In this document: piece after piece, positions 17,642-27,951 of the stretch
Layout of the letters: each line of letters opens with the position of its first letter
Numbering within the stretch: position 1 is the first letter of the stretch
NCBI GenBank assembly: GCA_947168965.1
Contig: CAMVNW010000003.1
Coordinates: forward strand, 1 to 53,924
DNA from: an uncultured Caryophanales bacterium
GTDB taxonomy: Bacteria > Bacillota_I > Bacilli_A > RF39 > UBA660
Length of the DNA stretch: 53,924 nucleotides
Direction: 5' to 3'
Position numbers and translations under genes: made by a program
The notes under the pieces: model-generated
Databases searched by the model: none
Told to the model about the DNA's origin: nothing
The model's input: the letters and a program-made list of their open reading frames with translations, nothing else

Positions 17642-20161
17642 CTACCCAATCTTAAAATCATCTAAAAAATCATCAATTGTAAGTATTTGCTCATCTATCT
17701 CGTCAAGTTTTATTTCCAATGTTTCAATTTCTTCAACAACAGGAACATCATCTACTTTATCAGAATCAACTAAACTAACAGAATTAAATACATCAAAAAT
17801 ATTTCCCTTTGAAATACTGCTACCAGTAGAATATCTATCCATAATAGGTAAACTAGTAGATTTTAATTCATCAAAATCATTTCCAATTTTAACAATAAAA
17901 TCACACTTATCACATACAAAAGTCTTAAGAATTCTATATGGATTAGTTTTAACATCACGAATTAATTGAATACCTTTTCTACCCCTACTAGTCCTTTCAA
18001 ATTCAGACATCCTAACACGCTTTCCAGTACTTTTATGAGTAATAACACAAACGTAATCGTTATCATCACTAAATACTGAAGCACTAACAACATAATCATT
18101 TTTTAAAGAAATTCCTTTAACACCGGCACTCTTAACACCAGTAATACCAACCTCAGAAAGTAAAAATCTAAGACCAATACCATTATAAGTAGAAATAAAT
18201 ATTTCATTACCACTTAAATCAGTAACACTTACAACAAGATCATCATCTTTTAACTTAAATGCAGTCATTGCTTTAGAATAACGACTAACCTTAAAATCAC
18301 TTATATTAGTACGCTTAATCATACCATTCTTTGATACCATAGTAATAACTTTACCACACTCAAAATCATAAACAGGAATACTAGAAACAATATTTTCATT
18401 AGGTTCTAACTTAATAATATTACTAATATGCTTTCCTAATTCTTTCCATTTCATTTCAGGTATTTCATAAACAGGTAAATATAAATAATTTCCTAAATCA
18501 GTAAATAACAATACAGTATTTAAAGTATTAATTTTATAAAGGCCAATTACATAATCTCCATCTTTAACTAAAGTAGACTCCTTCTCATCATAACTACGCA
18601 TAGAAACACGTTTAACATAACCATCATGAGTAACAACAACAATACAGTCCTCTTTCGGAAGCATTGCCTCAGTATCAATCTTAATTTCAGTTACTTCATC
18701 ACGAATCTCAGTAATTCTTGGAGTAGCATAATTTTTCTTAATACTACGTAACTCATCCTTCATAACAGATTTTAATTTATCTTCATTACCTAAAATTTCT
18801 TCCAATTCAGAAATCAAAGCTAACAAACTTGCATGTTTTTCCTCTAACTCAGTAACATCTGTATTAGTTAATCTATAAAGTTGTAAAGTAACGATAGCCT
18901 CAGCTTGTTCACGAGTAAAATCAAATTTACTAACCAAATTATCCTTTGCGTCACTCTTATTCTTACTAGCACGAATACAGTGTATTACCTCATCAAGAAT
19001 AGATAATGCTTTAATTAAACCTTCAACAATATGCATTTCACGTTTAGCAGTAGCTAAATCAAATTCACTACGCTTTACAACAACTTCTCTTTTATGAGCA
19101 ATATAAGCGTCAAGTATAGGAATAATACCAAGAGTCATTGGTCTTCTATCAACAATAGAAACCATATTATAATTATAATTAACTTGTAACTCAGTATTCT
19201 TAAGTAAATAATTAATAATTAAATCTTTATTTGCATCCTTCTTTAAATCAATAACAATTCTAACACTTTCTTCACGGTCAGACTCGTCTCTTACCTCAGC
19301 AATTCCATCAATTTTCTTATCAATTCTAATAGAATCAATCTTATTAACAAGCATTGCCTTATTAACTTCAAAAGGGATTTCATGAATAATTATTTGTTCC
19401 TTAGACTTTTCCTTATGAAACTCATACTTACACTTTACAATAACTTTACCACGTCCAGTAGTAAATGCATCAATAATACCCTTTTTGCCTTCAACTACAC
19501 CACCTGTTGGAAAATCAGGCCCCTTTACAATTTCTAAAATTGTATCAAGTCTACAATTTGGACTATCAATACGCTTAATAGTTGCATCAACAATCTCACC
19601 CAAATTATGTGGAGGAATACTAGTAGCATAACCTGCAGAAATACCATTTGCACCATTTACAAGCAAATTTGGAAATTGAGCAGGAAGTACAGTAGGCTCT
19701 AAAAATCTATCATCAAAATTAGGAGCCCAAGGAATAGTTTCCTTATCAAGATCACGTAACAACTCCTTTGAAACAGGAGCAAGTCTTGCTTCAGTATAAC
19801 GATAAGCAGCTGCACCATCTCCATCCATAGAACCATTATTACCATGAATAGAAACTAAAATAGTATTTTGCTTCCACCATTGACTCATACGAACCATAGC
19901 ATCATAAACAGATGAATCACCATGTGGATGGAATTTACCTAACACATCTCCTACAGTAGCAGCACACTTAATAAAAGGTTTATCCCAAGTGTTCCCTGCT
20001 TTATACATAGCATAAAGGATTCTTCTTTGAACAGGTTTCAAACCATCCCTAACATCAGGAATAGCACGGTCTTGAATAATTTCTTTAGCATAATTACCAA
20101 ACCTGTCACCCATTATATCCTCTAACGCATAATCATGAATTCTTTTAAGTACATCTTCCAT
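17642..20161 (-). CDS. parC: DNA topoisomerase IV subunit A
   Basis: DYALEDIMGDRFGNYAKEIIQDRAIPDVRDGLKPVQRRILYAM; HPHGDSSVYDAMVRMSQ; follows parE. Confidence 0.93.
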   Translation of the reverse strand: MEDVLKRIHDYALEDIMGDRFGNYAKEIIQDRAIPDVRDGLKPVQRRILYAMYKAGNTWDKPFIKCAATVGDVLGKFHPHGDSSVYDAMVRMSQWWKQNTILVSIHGNNGSMDGDGAAAYRYTEARLAPVSKELLRDLDKETIPWAPNFDDRFLEPTVLPAQFPNLLVNGANGISAGYATSIPPHNLGEIVDATIKRIDSPNCRLDTILEIVKGPDFPTGGVVEGKKGIIDAFTTGRGKVIVKCKYEFHKEKSKEQIIIHEIPFEVNKAMLVNKIDSIRIDKKIDGIAEVRDESDREESVRIVIDLKKDANKDLIINYLLKNTELQVNYNYNMVSIVDRRPMTLGIIPILDAYIAHKREVVVKRSEFDLATAKREMHIVEGLIKALSILDEVIHCIRASKNKSDAKDNLVSKFDFTREQAEAIVTLQLYRLTNTDVTELEEKHASLLALISELEEILGNEDKLKSVMKDELRSIKKNYATPRITEIRDEVTEIKIDTEAMLPKEDCIVVVTHDGYVKRVSMRSYDEKESTLVKDGDYVIGLYKINTLNTVLLFTDLGNYLYLPVYEIPEMKWKELGKHISNIIKLEPNENIVSSIPVYDFECGKVITMVSKNGMIKRTNISDFKVSRYSKAMTAFKLKDDDLVVSVTDLSGNEIFISTYNGIGLRFLLSEVGITGVKSAGVKGISLKNDYVVSASVFSDDNDYVCVITHKSTGKRVRMSEFERTSRGRKGIQLIRDVKTNPYRILKTFVCDKCDFIVKIGNDFDELKSTSLPIMDRYSTGSSISKGNIFDVFNSVSLVDSDKVDDVPVVEEIETLEIKLDEIDEQILTIDDFLDDFKIG

Positions 20162-20163
20162 AA

Positions 20164-22068
20164 TTACCCCCTATAATCGTCTTCCATTGTAAATATAACA
20201 TTCTCGTTAATCCATTCTTTACGAGGCTCTACCTTATCACCCATTAAAACACGAACACGTTTCTCAGCCAAAACAGCATCAGTAATATTAACACGAATTA
20301 AACTACGTGTATTAGGATCCATAGTAGTTTCCCATAATTGAGTAGCGTCCATTTCACCAAGACCTTTATAACGTTGAATAGTATACTTACCACTAACCTC
20401 TTCTTTTAGCTTATTTAATTCCTCATCACTATAAGCATAAACATGTTTCTTACCATACTCTAACTTATATAAAGGTGGCAAAGCAATAAATAGCTTACCT
20501 TTCTCTATTAAACCTCTCATATAGTAATAAAAGAAAGTTAATAATAAAATTTGAATATGAGCTCCATCAACATCCGCATCGGTCATAATTATAACCTTAT
20601 CATAGTTTGATTCATCAACATTAAAATCACTACCAACACCAGCTCCAATAGTATGAATCATAGTGTTGATTTCTTCATTCTTAAGGATTTCTTCCATAGA
20701 AGCTTTAGCAGTATTAATAACTTTACCACGAAGAGGTAAAATAGCTTGGAACTTACGGTCTCTTCCACCCTTCGCACTACCTCCGGCAGAATCTCCTTCG
20801 ACTAAGAATAATTCATTCAACTTAGGATTCTTAGCTTGAGCAGGAGCAAGTTTACCAGATAAGTTTTTTTCAATCTTATTTTTATTCTTACCATTACGAG
20901 CTTCATCACGAGCTTTTCTAGCAGCCTCACGAACAGCTTTACTCTTAATCATTTTATCCATGATAACAGTTGCGATAGCCTTATTTTCTTCAAGAAAATA
21001 CTGCAATTTTTCTGAAATAACACTATCAACAGCAGTTCTAGCTTGAGGAGTACCTAACTTACCCTTAGTTTGACCCTCAAATTGTAATAAATTTTCAGGA
21101 ATTTGTAAATTTATAATAGCAGTCAAACCCTCACGAGTATCACTACCTTCTAAGTTCTTATCCTTAGCTTTAATATAACCATTGTTTTTAGCATAATCAT
21201 TAAAAACCTTAGTTAAAGCAGTTTTAAAACCAACTTCATGAGAACCACCATCATTAGTCTTAACATTATTAACAAATGATACAATATTTTCAGAATAAGT
21301 ATCAGTATATTGCATTGATACCTCAATATTAATATTATCACGACTACCCCTAAAATTAACAACATCATGAAGAGGTTTCTTATCATTATTTAAATAATCA
21401 ACAAAACTATCTAACCCTTTTTCATAATGAAATGTATCACTTCTACCATCTCTTAAGTCCTCAACAATTACAGTTAAATCATTTAATAAAAAGGCACATT
21501 CCTGCATTCTTTCAACAATTGTTGTATAAGAAAAATTAGTAACTGAAAAAATTAGAGGATCAGGCATAAATCTTACTTTAGTACCAGTTTTACTTGTTTT
21601 TTCCAAACGAGTTAAAGGAGTATTAACCTTTCCCCCATCCTTAAAACTAATATAATGTTCATATCCATCTTTTTTAATATAAACTTCCATCCATTTAGAA
21701 AGTGCATTAACAACACTGGCACCAACACCGTGTAATCCACCTGATACCTTATAGCCACCACTTTCAAATTTACCACCAGCATGTAAAACAGTATAAACAA
21801 CTTCAGGAGTAGACATTCCACTAGAATGCATACCAACAGGAACACCACGTCCCTCGTCCTCAACAGTTATACTTCCATCCTTATTAATAGAAATTTTAAT
21901 CTTTTTACCAAAACCATTTATTACCTCATCAATACTATTATCGACAATTTCCCATACTAAATGATGAAGGCCACGTTTGTCAGTAGAACCAATATACATA
22001 CCAGGTCTTTTTCTAACAGCCTCAAGTCCTTCCAATATCTTAATTGATTCCTCATTATATTTTGTCAT
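20164..22068 (-). CDS. parE: DNA topoisomerase IV subunit B
   Basis: LEAVRKRPGMYIGST; GHKL ATPase motifs; LFLVEGDSAGGSAKGGRDRKFQAILPLRGKVIN. Confidence 0.93.
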   Translation of the reverse strand: MTKYNEESIKILEGLEAVRKRPGMYIGSTDKRGLHHLVWEIVDNSIDEVINGFGKKIKISINKDGSITVEDEGRGVPVGMHSSGMSTPEVVYTVLHAGGKFESGGYKVSGGLHGVGASVVNALSKWMEVYIKKDGYEHYISFKDGGKVNTPLTRLEKTSKTGTKVRFMPDPLIFSVTNFSYTTIVERMQECAFLLNDLTVIVEDLRDGRSDTFHYEKGLDSFVDYLNNDKKPLHDVVNFRGSRDNINIEVSMQYTDTYSENIVSFVNNVKTNDGGSHEVGFKTALTKVFNDYAKNNGYIKAKDKNLEGSDTREGLTAIINLQIPENLLQFEGQTKGKLGTPQARTAVDSVISEKLQYFLEENKAIATVIMDKMIKSKAVREAARKARDEARNGKNKNKIEKNLSGKLAPAQAKNPKLNELFLVEGDSAGGSAKGGRDRKFQAILPLRGKVINTAKASMEEILKNEEINTMIHTIGAGVGSDFNVDESNYDKVIIMTDADVDGAHIQILLLTFFYYYMRGLIEKGKLFIALPPLYKLEYGKKHVYAYSDEELNKLKEEVSGKYTIQRYKGLGEMDATQLWETTMDPNTRSLIRVNITDAVLAEKRVRVLMGDKVEPRKEWINENVIFTMEDDYRG

Positions 22069-22138
22069 ATCATCACCATATAAATATTAACATTTTTAAA
22101 AAAATAAAGCAAGAAAACTATATAATTTAAAAGAAAAA

Positions 22139-22157
22139 AAGTAGAAAAAATCTACTT
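22139..22157 (-). terminator. Rho-independent terminator
   Basis: Minus strand AAGTAGA-TTTTT-TCTACTT followed by TTTTT. Confidence 0.6.
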
Positions 22158-22166
22158 AAAACGCAC

Positions 22167-22517
22167 TTATGAGCTAATATTTTTATTTAATAATATATAT
22201 TTCTTTTTATAATCACTTATAATACTAGAATTAATCTTACCAATTTTTTTTAAAATCTTTTTATCATCCAATTGATAAACAAAATCAATATTTTTAAAAT
22301 CATTAGAAATATAATATAAAAAATCAATTGGAATAGCCATATTATTATCCTCAATAATAACAAAAACATTACTACTTATGTCAGAAGAATTAAAATCACT
22401 TATAATAACAATATCACCTATCTTATACTCGTAATAATTATCTTCACTTACCATAAATAAAATATCATTATCCCTTTTTATCTTATCAAACATTACAATA
22501 TACTCTAAAAAACTCAT
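22167..22517 (-). CDS. Small soluble protein, possibly S24/S26-like fragment
   Basis: Contains YKIGDIVIISDFNSSDI-type strand; no catalytic Ser or TM recognised; overlaps sortase gene. Confidence 0.5.
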   Translation of the reverse strand: MSFLEYIVMFDKIKRDNDILFMVSEDNYYEYKIGDIVIISDFNSSDISSNVFVIIEDNNMAIPIDFLYYISNDFKNIDFVYQLDDKKILKKIGKINSSIISDYKKKYILLNKNISS

Positions 22518-23038
22518 AAAACCTCCCTTAAAAAAACAAGTAATCTATAACCCCTCTTATCCGTACAAGTAATAAGTAACAATTCATTATCCCTATTATC
22601 AAAATACTTCATATCATATTCACTCGCAACAATAGAATCATAAACAATAAATTTTCTATTAATATCATTATTCTTAATAAATACATCATCACCAATAGAA
22701 AGATAATGTAATTTAGAAAAAACACTAGATATATTATGACCTGCAAGAATAATTAAATGTGAGCCATATAAACTATCAGACATCTCATGTAAACCTACAT
22801 ATCCATCATCTAAAATAGAACTATCAGTACCACTTTTAATAAGTCTTTTTATATCAAATCTAGGAATATAAATATATCCTAAATAATCACCATAATCTTC
22901 ATGATAATCAAATTGAAAAATATTATCAATTATTCTATTTTGAGCAATAATACTATATTGTTCAGTAAAACGAAAATAAAGTAAAATCAAAAAGCAAATA
23001 ATGACAATAAAAATACTAATTATTCTTACGTTTTTCAT
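22514..23038 (-). CDS. Sortase family transpeptidase
   Basis: N-terminal TM; IPRFDIKRLI; LIILAGHNISSVFSKLHYL (His) and ELLLITCTDKRGYR (Cys, Arg). Confidence 0.85.
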   Translation of the reverse strand: MKNVRIISIFIVIICFLILLYFRFTEQYSIIAQNRIIDNIFQFDYHEDYGDYLGYIYIPRFDIKRLIKSGTDSSILDDGYVGLHEMSDSLYGSHLIILAGHNISSVFSKLHYLSIGDDVFIKNNDINRKFIVYDSIVASEYDMKYFDNRDNELLLITCTDKRGYRLLVFLREVL

Positions 23039-24941
23039 TGATATAACCCAATGATAAAGTTAACAATCCAAAGCCTAAACCAACAGCAGAAAATTTTCTA
23101 GGAACAGCGTAAATATCACTAGTTAAAGGCATCTTTTGATTCAAAACATTAACCTCAATTAAATCATCATCATTATTAACAAATATCTCATAAATTCTAT
23201 CATTCAAATAATAACCATTAGGAGCACTAACCTCATAAAAATAGTACTTTCCATAAGGTAAATCACCAATACTAATAATTCCATTAGAATCAGTAATACC
23301 CTCGTAAATCAAATTATCAAAACTATCAAAAATCTTAAAACAAGCCCCCTGTAGTTTATTACCATCAGAATCAATTTTATTAATAACTAATCTACTTTTA
23401 ATCAATTGATTAACCATTGGTTCCTTTGTAACCATAATCTTAATATTATCATCACTAGTACTCTTAACACTAAATTCATAAATATTCGAATCCAATTTAT
23501 AGCCCGGAAGAGTTTCCAATTCCTTAATATAATATGTACCAAAAGGAATATTAAGCTTCTCGTTAATATATCCATCAGAATCAGTGACAAGTTCTCTAAT
23601 CAAAGTATCCTTATTAATTAATAAATCACCATCAACATCATAAATATCATTACTACTATAAAGGCCAAACTTAATATCAGATAAAGGAACATTAATATAA
23701 CTTCCGGTGTCAGAATCAATTTTTTCAAAAAACTCTCCATTTTTCTGTAAACTTATAAATATTTCTTGTCTTTCATTTTCTAAATCAACCATATAATTAT
23801 ATACCTCTTTCTTATCATTATTAAGATGAATATCAATAACACTATCATCTAATTTAAATCCATCATTTGCCTTCAATTCCTTTATATAATAATTACCATT
23901 TGGAAGAAGCATACTAGTAGCACCCCCATCAACAGTAACCATTTCCTCAATTAATTGGTCCTTATAATAAATCAATTCATTTTCATATATATCCTCTGAT
24001 GCATACAATCCAAATATTACTCCATCCAAACCTCTTTCATGATAGATAAAATTATTATCAGAATCAATTCCATCAAGCATTAAACCCTTTTTATCAATAT
24101 TAATCTTATTTCTAGGACTAAATACATCAATATAAACACTACTAAAAACATCATTTGCTCTCAAAAACATAAAATCTTGTGATTCACTATCACCATAAAA
24201 CACACTAGATAACTGATCATACTTATTACGAACCAAAGTAATCTCATCACTTCCTAGACTATCCAGAGAAATAATAAGCTTATTCCCATCAATATAAGCA
24301 GAATTATTACTAGAAATAACAGTATAATTAGATAACACATTATTAGTATCTTCAAGAACTATTTTATCAGAATAAACACCACTTACTAAGTTTCCATCAA
24401 AAGATGGTTTAACATAATAACTATTAACCAAACTCATAATTTTATTTTTTTCATAATCAACATTTACAATATTACCAGTACCATTTATTCCAGTAGTAAA
24501 ATAAATCTCATTATTACCAACAGACTCCCAAATAAGTTCCTGCGTTGCTAAAAAATACTTATCAGTTTGATGACCAGGATAATCATATCCAAAATATCCA
24601 ATCAAACTTATTAAATCAATAGTTTTTTGTTCAATACCAGATAAACTCAAATCACCTACTCCATAAAATTCATTAGTATAAATAGGAGTACCAGGCTCAA
24701 TACAATAAACTATTTTGCCATCCATAAAATACTTTTTCTGATTAGATGAAAAATAACCACCCGTACTCAAATTAAATTGACTACTGTAAACCCCATCAAT
24801 AGGAACCAAATCCAAATGAGAAGATGCATAAACACAAGTATTAAACATCAAAAACATAAAAATAAATAAAATAATTTTTTTCATAAAAATCTCCTTTCGA
24901 AGACATAATAAAACATAAAAAAAAATAAAGCAAACGAGCAT
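23016..24941 (-). CDS. Surface adhesin/pilin: thioester domain plus SpaA-like domains, divergent sorting motif
   Basis: Likely start MKKIILFIFMF; VYCIEPGTPIY and LATQELIWESVG; GTYYIKELETLPGYKLD and GKYYFYEVSAPNGYYLN modules; C-term QKMPLTSDIYAVPRKFSAVGLGFGLLTLSLGYINEKRKNN. Confidence 0.85.
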   Translation of the reverse strand: MLVCFIFFYVLLCLRKEIFMKKIILFIFMFLMFNTCVYASSHLDLVPIDGVYSSQFNLSTGGYFSSNQKKYFMDGKIVYCIEPGTPIYTNEFYGVGDLSLSGIEQKTIDLISLIGYFGYDYPGHQTDKYFLATQELIWESVGNNEIYFTTGINGTGNIVNVDYEKNKIMSLVNSYYVKPSFDGNLVSGVYSDKIVLEDTNNVLSNYTVISSNNSAYIDGNKLIISLDSLGSDEITLVRNKYDQLSSVFYGDSESQDFMFLRANDVFSSVYIDVFSPRNKINIDKKGLMLDGIDSDNNFIYHERGLDGVIFGLYASEDIYENELIYYKDQLIEEMVTVDGGATSMLLPNGNYYIKELKANDGFKLDDSVIDIHLNNDKKEVYNYMVDLENERQEIFISLQKNGEFFEKIDSDTGSYINVPLSDIKFGLYSSNDIYDVDGDLLINKDTLIRELVTDSDGYINEKLNIPFGTYYIKELETLPGYKLDSNIYEFSVKSTSDDNIKIMVTKEPMVNQLIKSRLVINKIDSDGNKLQGACFKIFDSFDNLIYEGITDSNGIISIGDLPYGKYYFYEVSAPNGYYLNDRIYEIFVNNDDDLIEVNVLNQKMPLTSDIYAVPRKFSAVGLGFGLLTLSLGYINEKRKNN

Positions 24942-25056
24942 TTATTAATAATAAAACAGTATAAAAAACAAATAATAAAAAACATTAAAACAAAAATTAA
25001 AAATCTGAAAACAAAAACAAAATAAACATAAAAATTAATAAAAAAAAAGATAAATA

Positions 25057-26514
25057 CTATATAGTATCTATCTTCATTAAATTACTATCAACATATTTTC
25101 TAGAACTTTCATCAGATTCTACAAAACCTGCAGTAATTAAAATCTTATCTCCACTCTTTAATCCTAAACCTTCTTTTTCAGAAAATTCTAAAGCACATTT
25201 TTTAGCTTCTACAATGAATTTATCTATAGAAGAACTTCTTTCAGAAACCATAGAATATACACCATAATTAAGTCCGATTCTTCTACCTAATTTCTCTTCA
25301 TCACAAATAGCTAAAATAGGAGCATTAGGTTTTAAATTACTTAAAATTTGAGCAGTTTTACCTGTATGAGATTGAACAACAATTAGTTTAGCATCCATTA
25401 TATTAGCACAGTTTATAGCACCACTTGCTAATGCAACACAGTCAGCAGAATCATTTGTAGGTAATTCAAACTTACCACTAAAATCAGTATACTTTTCTGT
25501 TGTAGCACAAGTTCTAGCCATAGCAGCAACTGTTTCAATTGGATGTTTACCAATAGTAGTTTCACCAGATAACATTACAGCATCAGTTCCATCAAATACA
25601 GCATTAGCGATATCTGATACCTCAGCTCTCTTAGGTCTGTTATTTTCCATCATTGTTTCTAACATTTCAGTAGCAACAATAACAATTTTACCCATTTCAC
25701 GTGCAGTTCTAATAATATTCTTTTGAATAGCTGGAATTTCCTCAGGAGGTACTTCACTACCTAAGTCTCCACGTCCAATCATAATACCATCAGAATTTTC
25801 AAAAATCTCACGAATATTTGAAACACCAATAATACTTTCAACCTTACAAATGATTTTGAAATCTTCTCTACCATATTGTTTTAAAAGCTCTTTGATTTCT
25901 AATATATTTTCTTTATTAGAAACAAATGAAATAGCTAAATATTCTCCACCATGTTCACAAGAATACTTAATATCTTCCTTATCCTTTTCAGAAACATAAG
26001 GAATATCTAATGGTTTACCAGGAATAATACAACTCTTACGGCTACCTAAAAAACCACCTTGAGTAATACGACAAGTAACACCATCTTCTTCAACTGACTC
26101 AACTACAACTTTCATTTTAGCATTTTCAAGCCATACTTCATCACCAACTTCTAAAGTATTAATTACAGATGGATGATTAAAAGTAATACGTTCAGCATTA
26201 CCAATAACAGCTTCCTTAACCAAACGAATAGTATTTCCTACAACAAGTTGAGCTCCTTCAGTACCCTCACTATCAGCTTCCATTACACATCCACGAAGTT
26301 CAGGTCCCTTAGTATCCCATAAAATAGAAATATTCTTTCCTGTTCTTTTTCTTACTTCACGAACACAATTTTGAAATTGCATTTTTTCTTCATCAGTAGC
26401 ATGAGAGAAATTTAATCTCGCAATATTCATTCCTGCTTCAACCATTTTTTCCATAACATCAGGTTGATTACTAGCAGGACCAATACTACAAATAATCTTA
26501 GTCTTTTTTAACAT
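25057..26514 (-). CDS. pyk: Pyruvate kinase
   Basis: KKTKIICSIGPASNQPDVMEKMVEAGMNIARLNFSHA; IMIGRGDLGSEVPPEEIPAIQK; start placed at MLKKTK. Confidence 0.96.
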   Translation of the reverse strand: MLKKTKIICSIGPASNQPDVMEKMVEAGMNIARLNFSHATDEEKMQFQNCVREVRKRTGKNISILWDTKGPELRGCVMEADSEGTEGAQLVVGNTIRLVKEAVIGNAERITFNHPSVINTLEVGDEVWLENAKMKVVVESVEEDGVTCRITQGGFLGSRKSCIIPGKPLDIPYVSEKDKEDIKYSCEHGGEYLAISFVSNKENILEIKELLKQYGREDFKIICKVESIIGVSNIREIFENSDGIMIGRGDLGSEVPPEEIPAIQKNIIRTAREMGKIVIVATEMLETMMENNRPKRAEVSDIANAVFDGTDAVMLSGETTIGKHPIETVAAMARTCATTEKYTDFSGKFELPTNDSADCVALASGAINCANIMDAKLIVVQSHTGKTAQILSNLKPNAPILAICDEEKLGRRIGLNYGVYSMVSERSSSIDKFIVEAKKCALEFSEKEGLGLKSGDKILITAGFVESDESSRKYVDSNLMKIDTI

Positions 26515-26618
26515 AATTACACTCCTTTTCCAAACACAAGTAATTTTATCACATATCTGAATTCTTATCAAGAAAAAAAGAGAAAAACGATTATAAATTA
26601 ATCCATTTTACATAAATT

Positions 26619-27302
26619 TTAAATAAAAAAAAGTAAAATCATAAAAATTAAAACAATCCATGATAATTTAGAAATAGTAAATTTCTTATAATCTTTTGCC
26701 TTAACAGAAGGATCATAATCACCACTCTCTACTAACTTAACGCCAAATAATTTAAACCTTGATAAATCATTTTCACTAATTAAAATATACCCGGTACAAT
26801 CATCCAAATCAGTATATTTAAAATCAGGTAACTTCAAAAAAGAAATAAACATAGCTATATCACCAGCACAACCAGCAATATTAAAAAGAGAAAGGATTAC
26901 AAGAATTGGAATATTAAATAATAAACCAATTATAAGCGTAATAACACCTATGAAAACAAAAGGAAACATCAAAGAAATCATAATACATCTTTTATCAATT
27001 ATATCCTTACACATACAATAAAAAATACCCTTTTCCAAATTTGCTCCATAAACAATTTTCTTATGATCAACATTTTTTCTTAAAGAAAAACCGACACCAT
27101 GTAAAAATTCATGTAGAAACATCCAAAAAAAATATATTACCAAACACTTATAATCTATAAGTGAAGCATATCCCATTAAAGATAATATAACAAAAAAAAC
27201 TGCAAATATAACCAAGCTAGCTATATTAAGAAAAACCAAATTTAAAGAATATCTATAATACTTCATAATATCGCTCCTATAAGTGCAACAAGAACACCAC
27301 AT
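26619..27302 (-). CDS. DUF3267-like membrane metalloprotease-type protein
   Basis: HEFLHGVGF (HExxH) between TM segments. Confidence 0.6.
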   Translation of the reverse strand: MWCSCCTYRSDIMKYYRYSLNLVFLNIASLVIFAVFFVILSLMGYASLIDYKCLVIYFFWMFLHEFLHGVGFSLRKNVDHKKIVYGANLEKGIFYCMCKDIIDKRCIMISLMFPFVFIGVITLIIGLLFNIPILVILSLFNIAGCAGDIAMFISFLKLPDFKYTDLDDCTGYILISENDLSRFKLFGVKLVESGDYDPSVKAKDYKKFTISKLSWIVLIFMILLFFI

Positions 27303-27880
27303 ATCAATGCATAATAACCCATTTTACTATTATTTTTAAAAACAATAGTATAAACAGAAACAATAAAATATAATATAAACCCTAAAACAAAAGTAAAAAC
27401 ATATCCAAATATCCAAGAACTAGGTAAACTAAATAATAAACCTAAAACCATTCCTATAAAAACACTTATCCAACTCTTACTTTTCGTAATATATAACCCT
27501 ATTAAAATATAATATAAAATATTAATTATTAAAAATAATATATTAAACTTACTAACAAACAATAAATAAGAATTAAACATTGTAAATCCAGCAATCGTTA
27601 AATTATCTGTTTCATCATATTTATAACCTATAATTTTCATCAAAGAAAAACCAATAACTATACCTAAAATAACATATATAAAAGTAGTATCATGATAATT
27701 ATAAGATAACATAGAATAGCTTCCAAAAAAAATATTAAAAATTCCATTTATTAAAAACAAACCAAAAATAGAATTAATAGAAACATTTCTAAGATCATAT
27801 TTATTACCTATATACATTCCTAAAAAAACAAACAAACAAGATAAAAAAACTAACAACATAATAAACCTCCCTATTTTCAC
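27263..27880 (-). CDS. Polytopic membrane protein
   Basis: Hydrophobic throughout; overlaps the downstream gene. Confidence 0.6.
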   Translation of the reverse strand: MKIGRFIMLLVFLSCLFVFLGMYIGNKYDLRNVSINSIFGLFLINGIFNIFFGSYSMLSYNYHDTTFIYVILGIVIGFSLMKIIGYKYDETDNLTIAGFTMFNSYLLFVSKFNILFLIINILYYILIGLYITKSKSWISVFIGMVLGLLFSLPSSWIFGYVFTFVLGFILYFIVSVYTIVFKNNSKMGYYALICGVLVALIGAIL

Positions 27881-27933
27881 TAATTATAATATTAATACAA
27901 AATAAAGTGTTTGTAAAGAAAATAAAAGAAAAA

Positions 27934-27951
27934 AGCACAAATTTGTGCTTA
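27934..27951 (-). terminator. Rho-independent terminator
   Basis: AAGCACAAATTTGTGCTT palindrome followed by T-run on the minus strand. Confidence 0.6.

Noticed and set aside
19880-19950. Fluoroquinolone-resistance substitutions in ParC
   Set aside because: The QRDR reads HPHGDSSVYDAMVRMSQ, with wild-type-like Ser and Asp; nothing unusual.
21612-21863. 83-aa ORF within parE
   Set aside because: Alternate frame of a strongly conserved gene.
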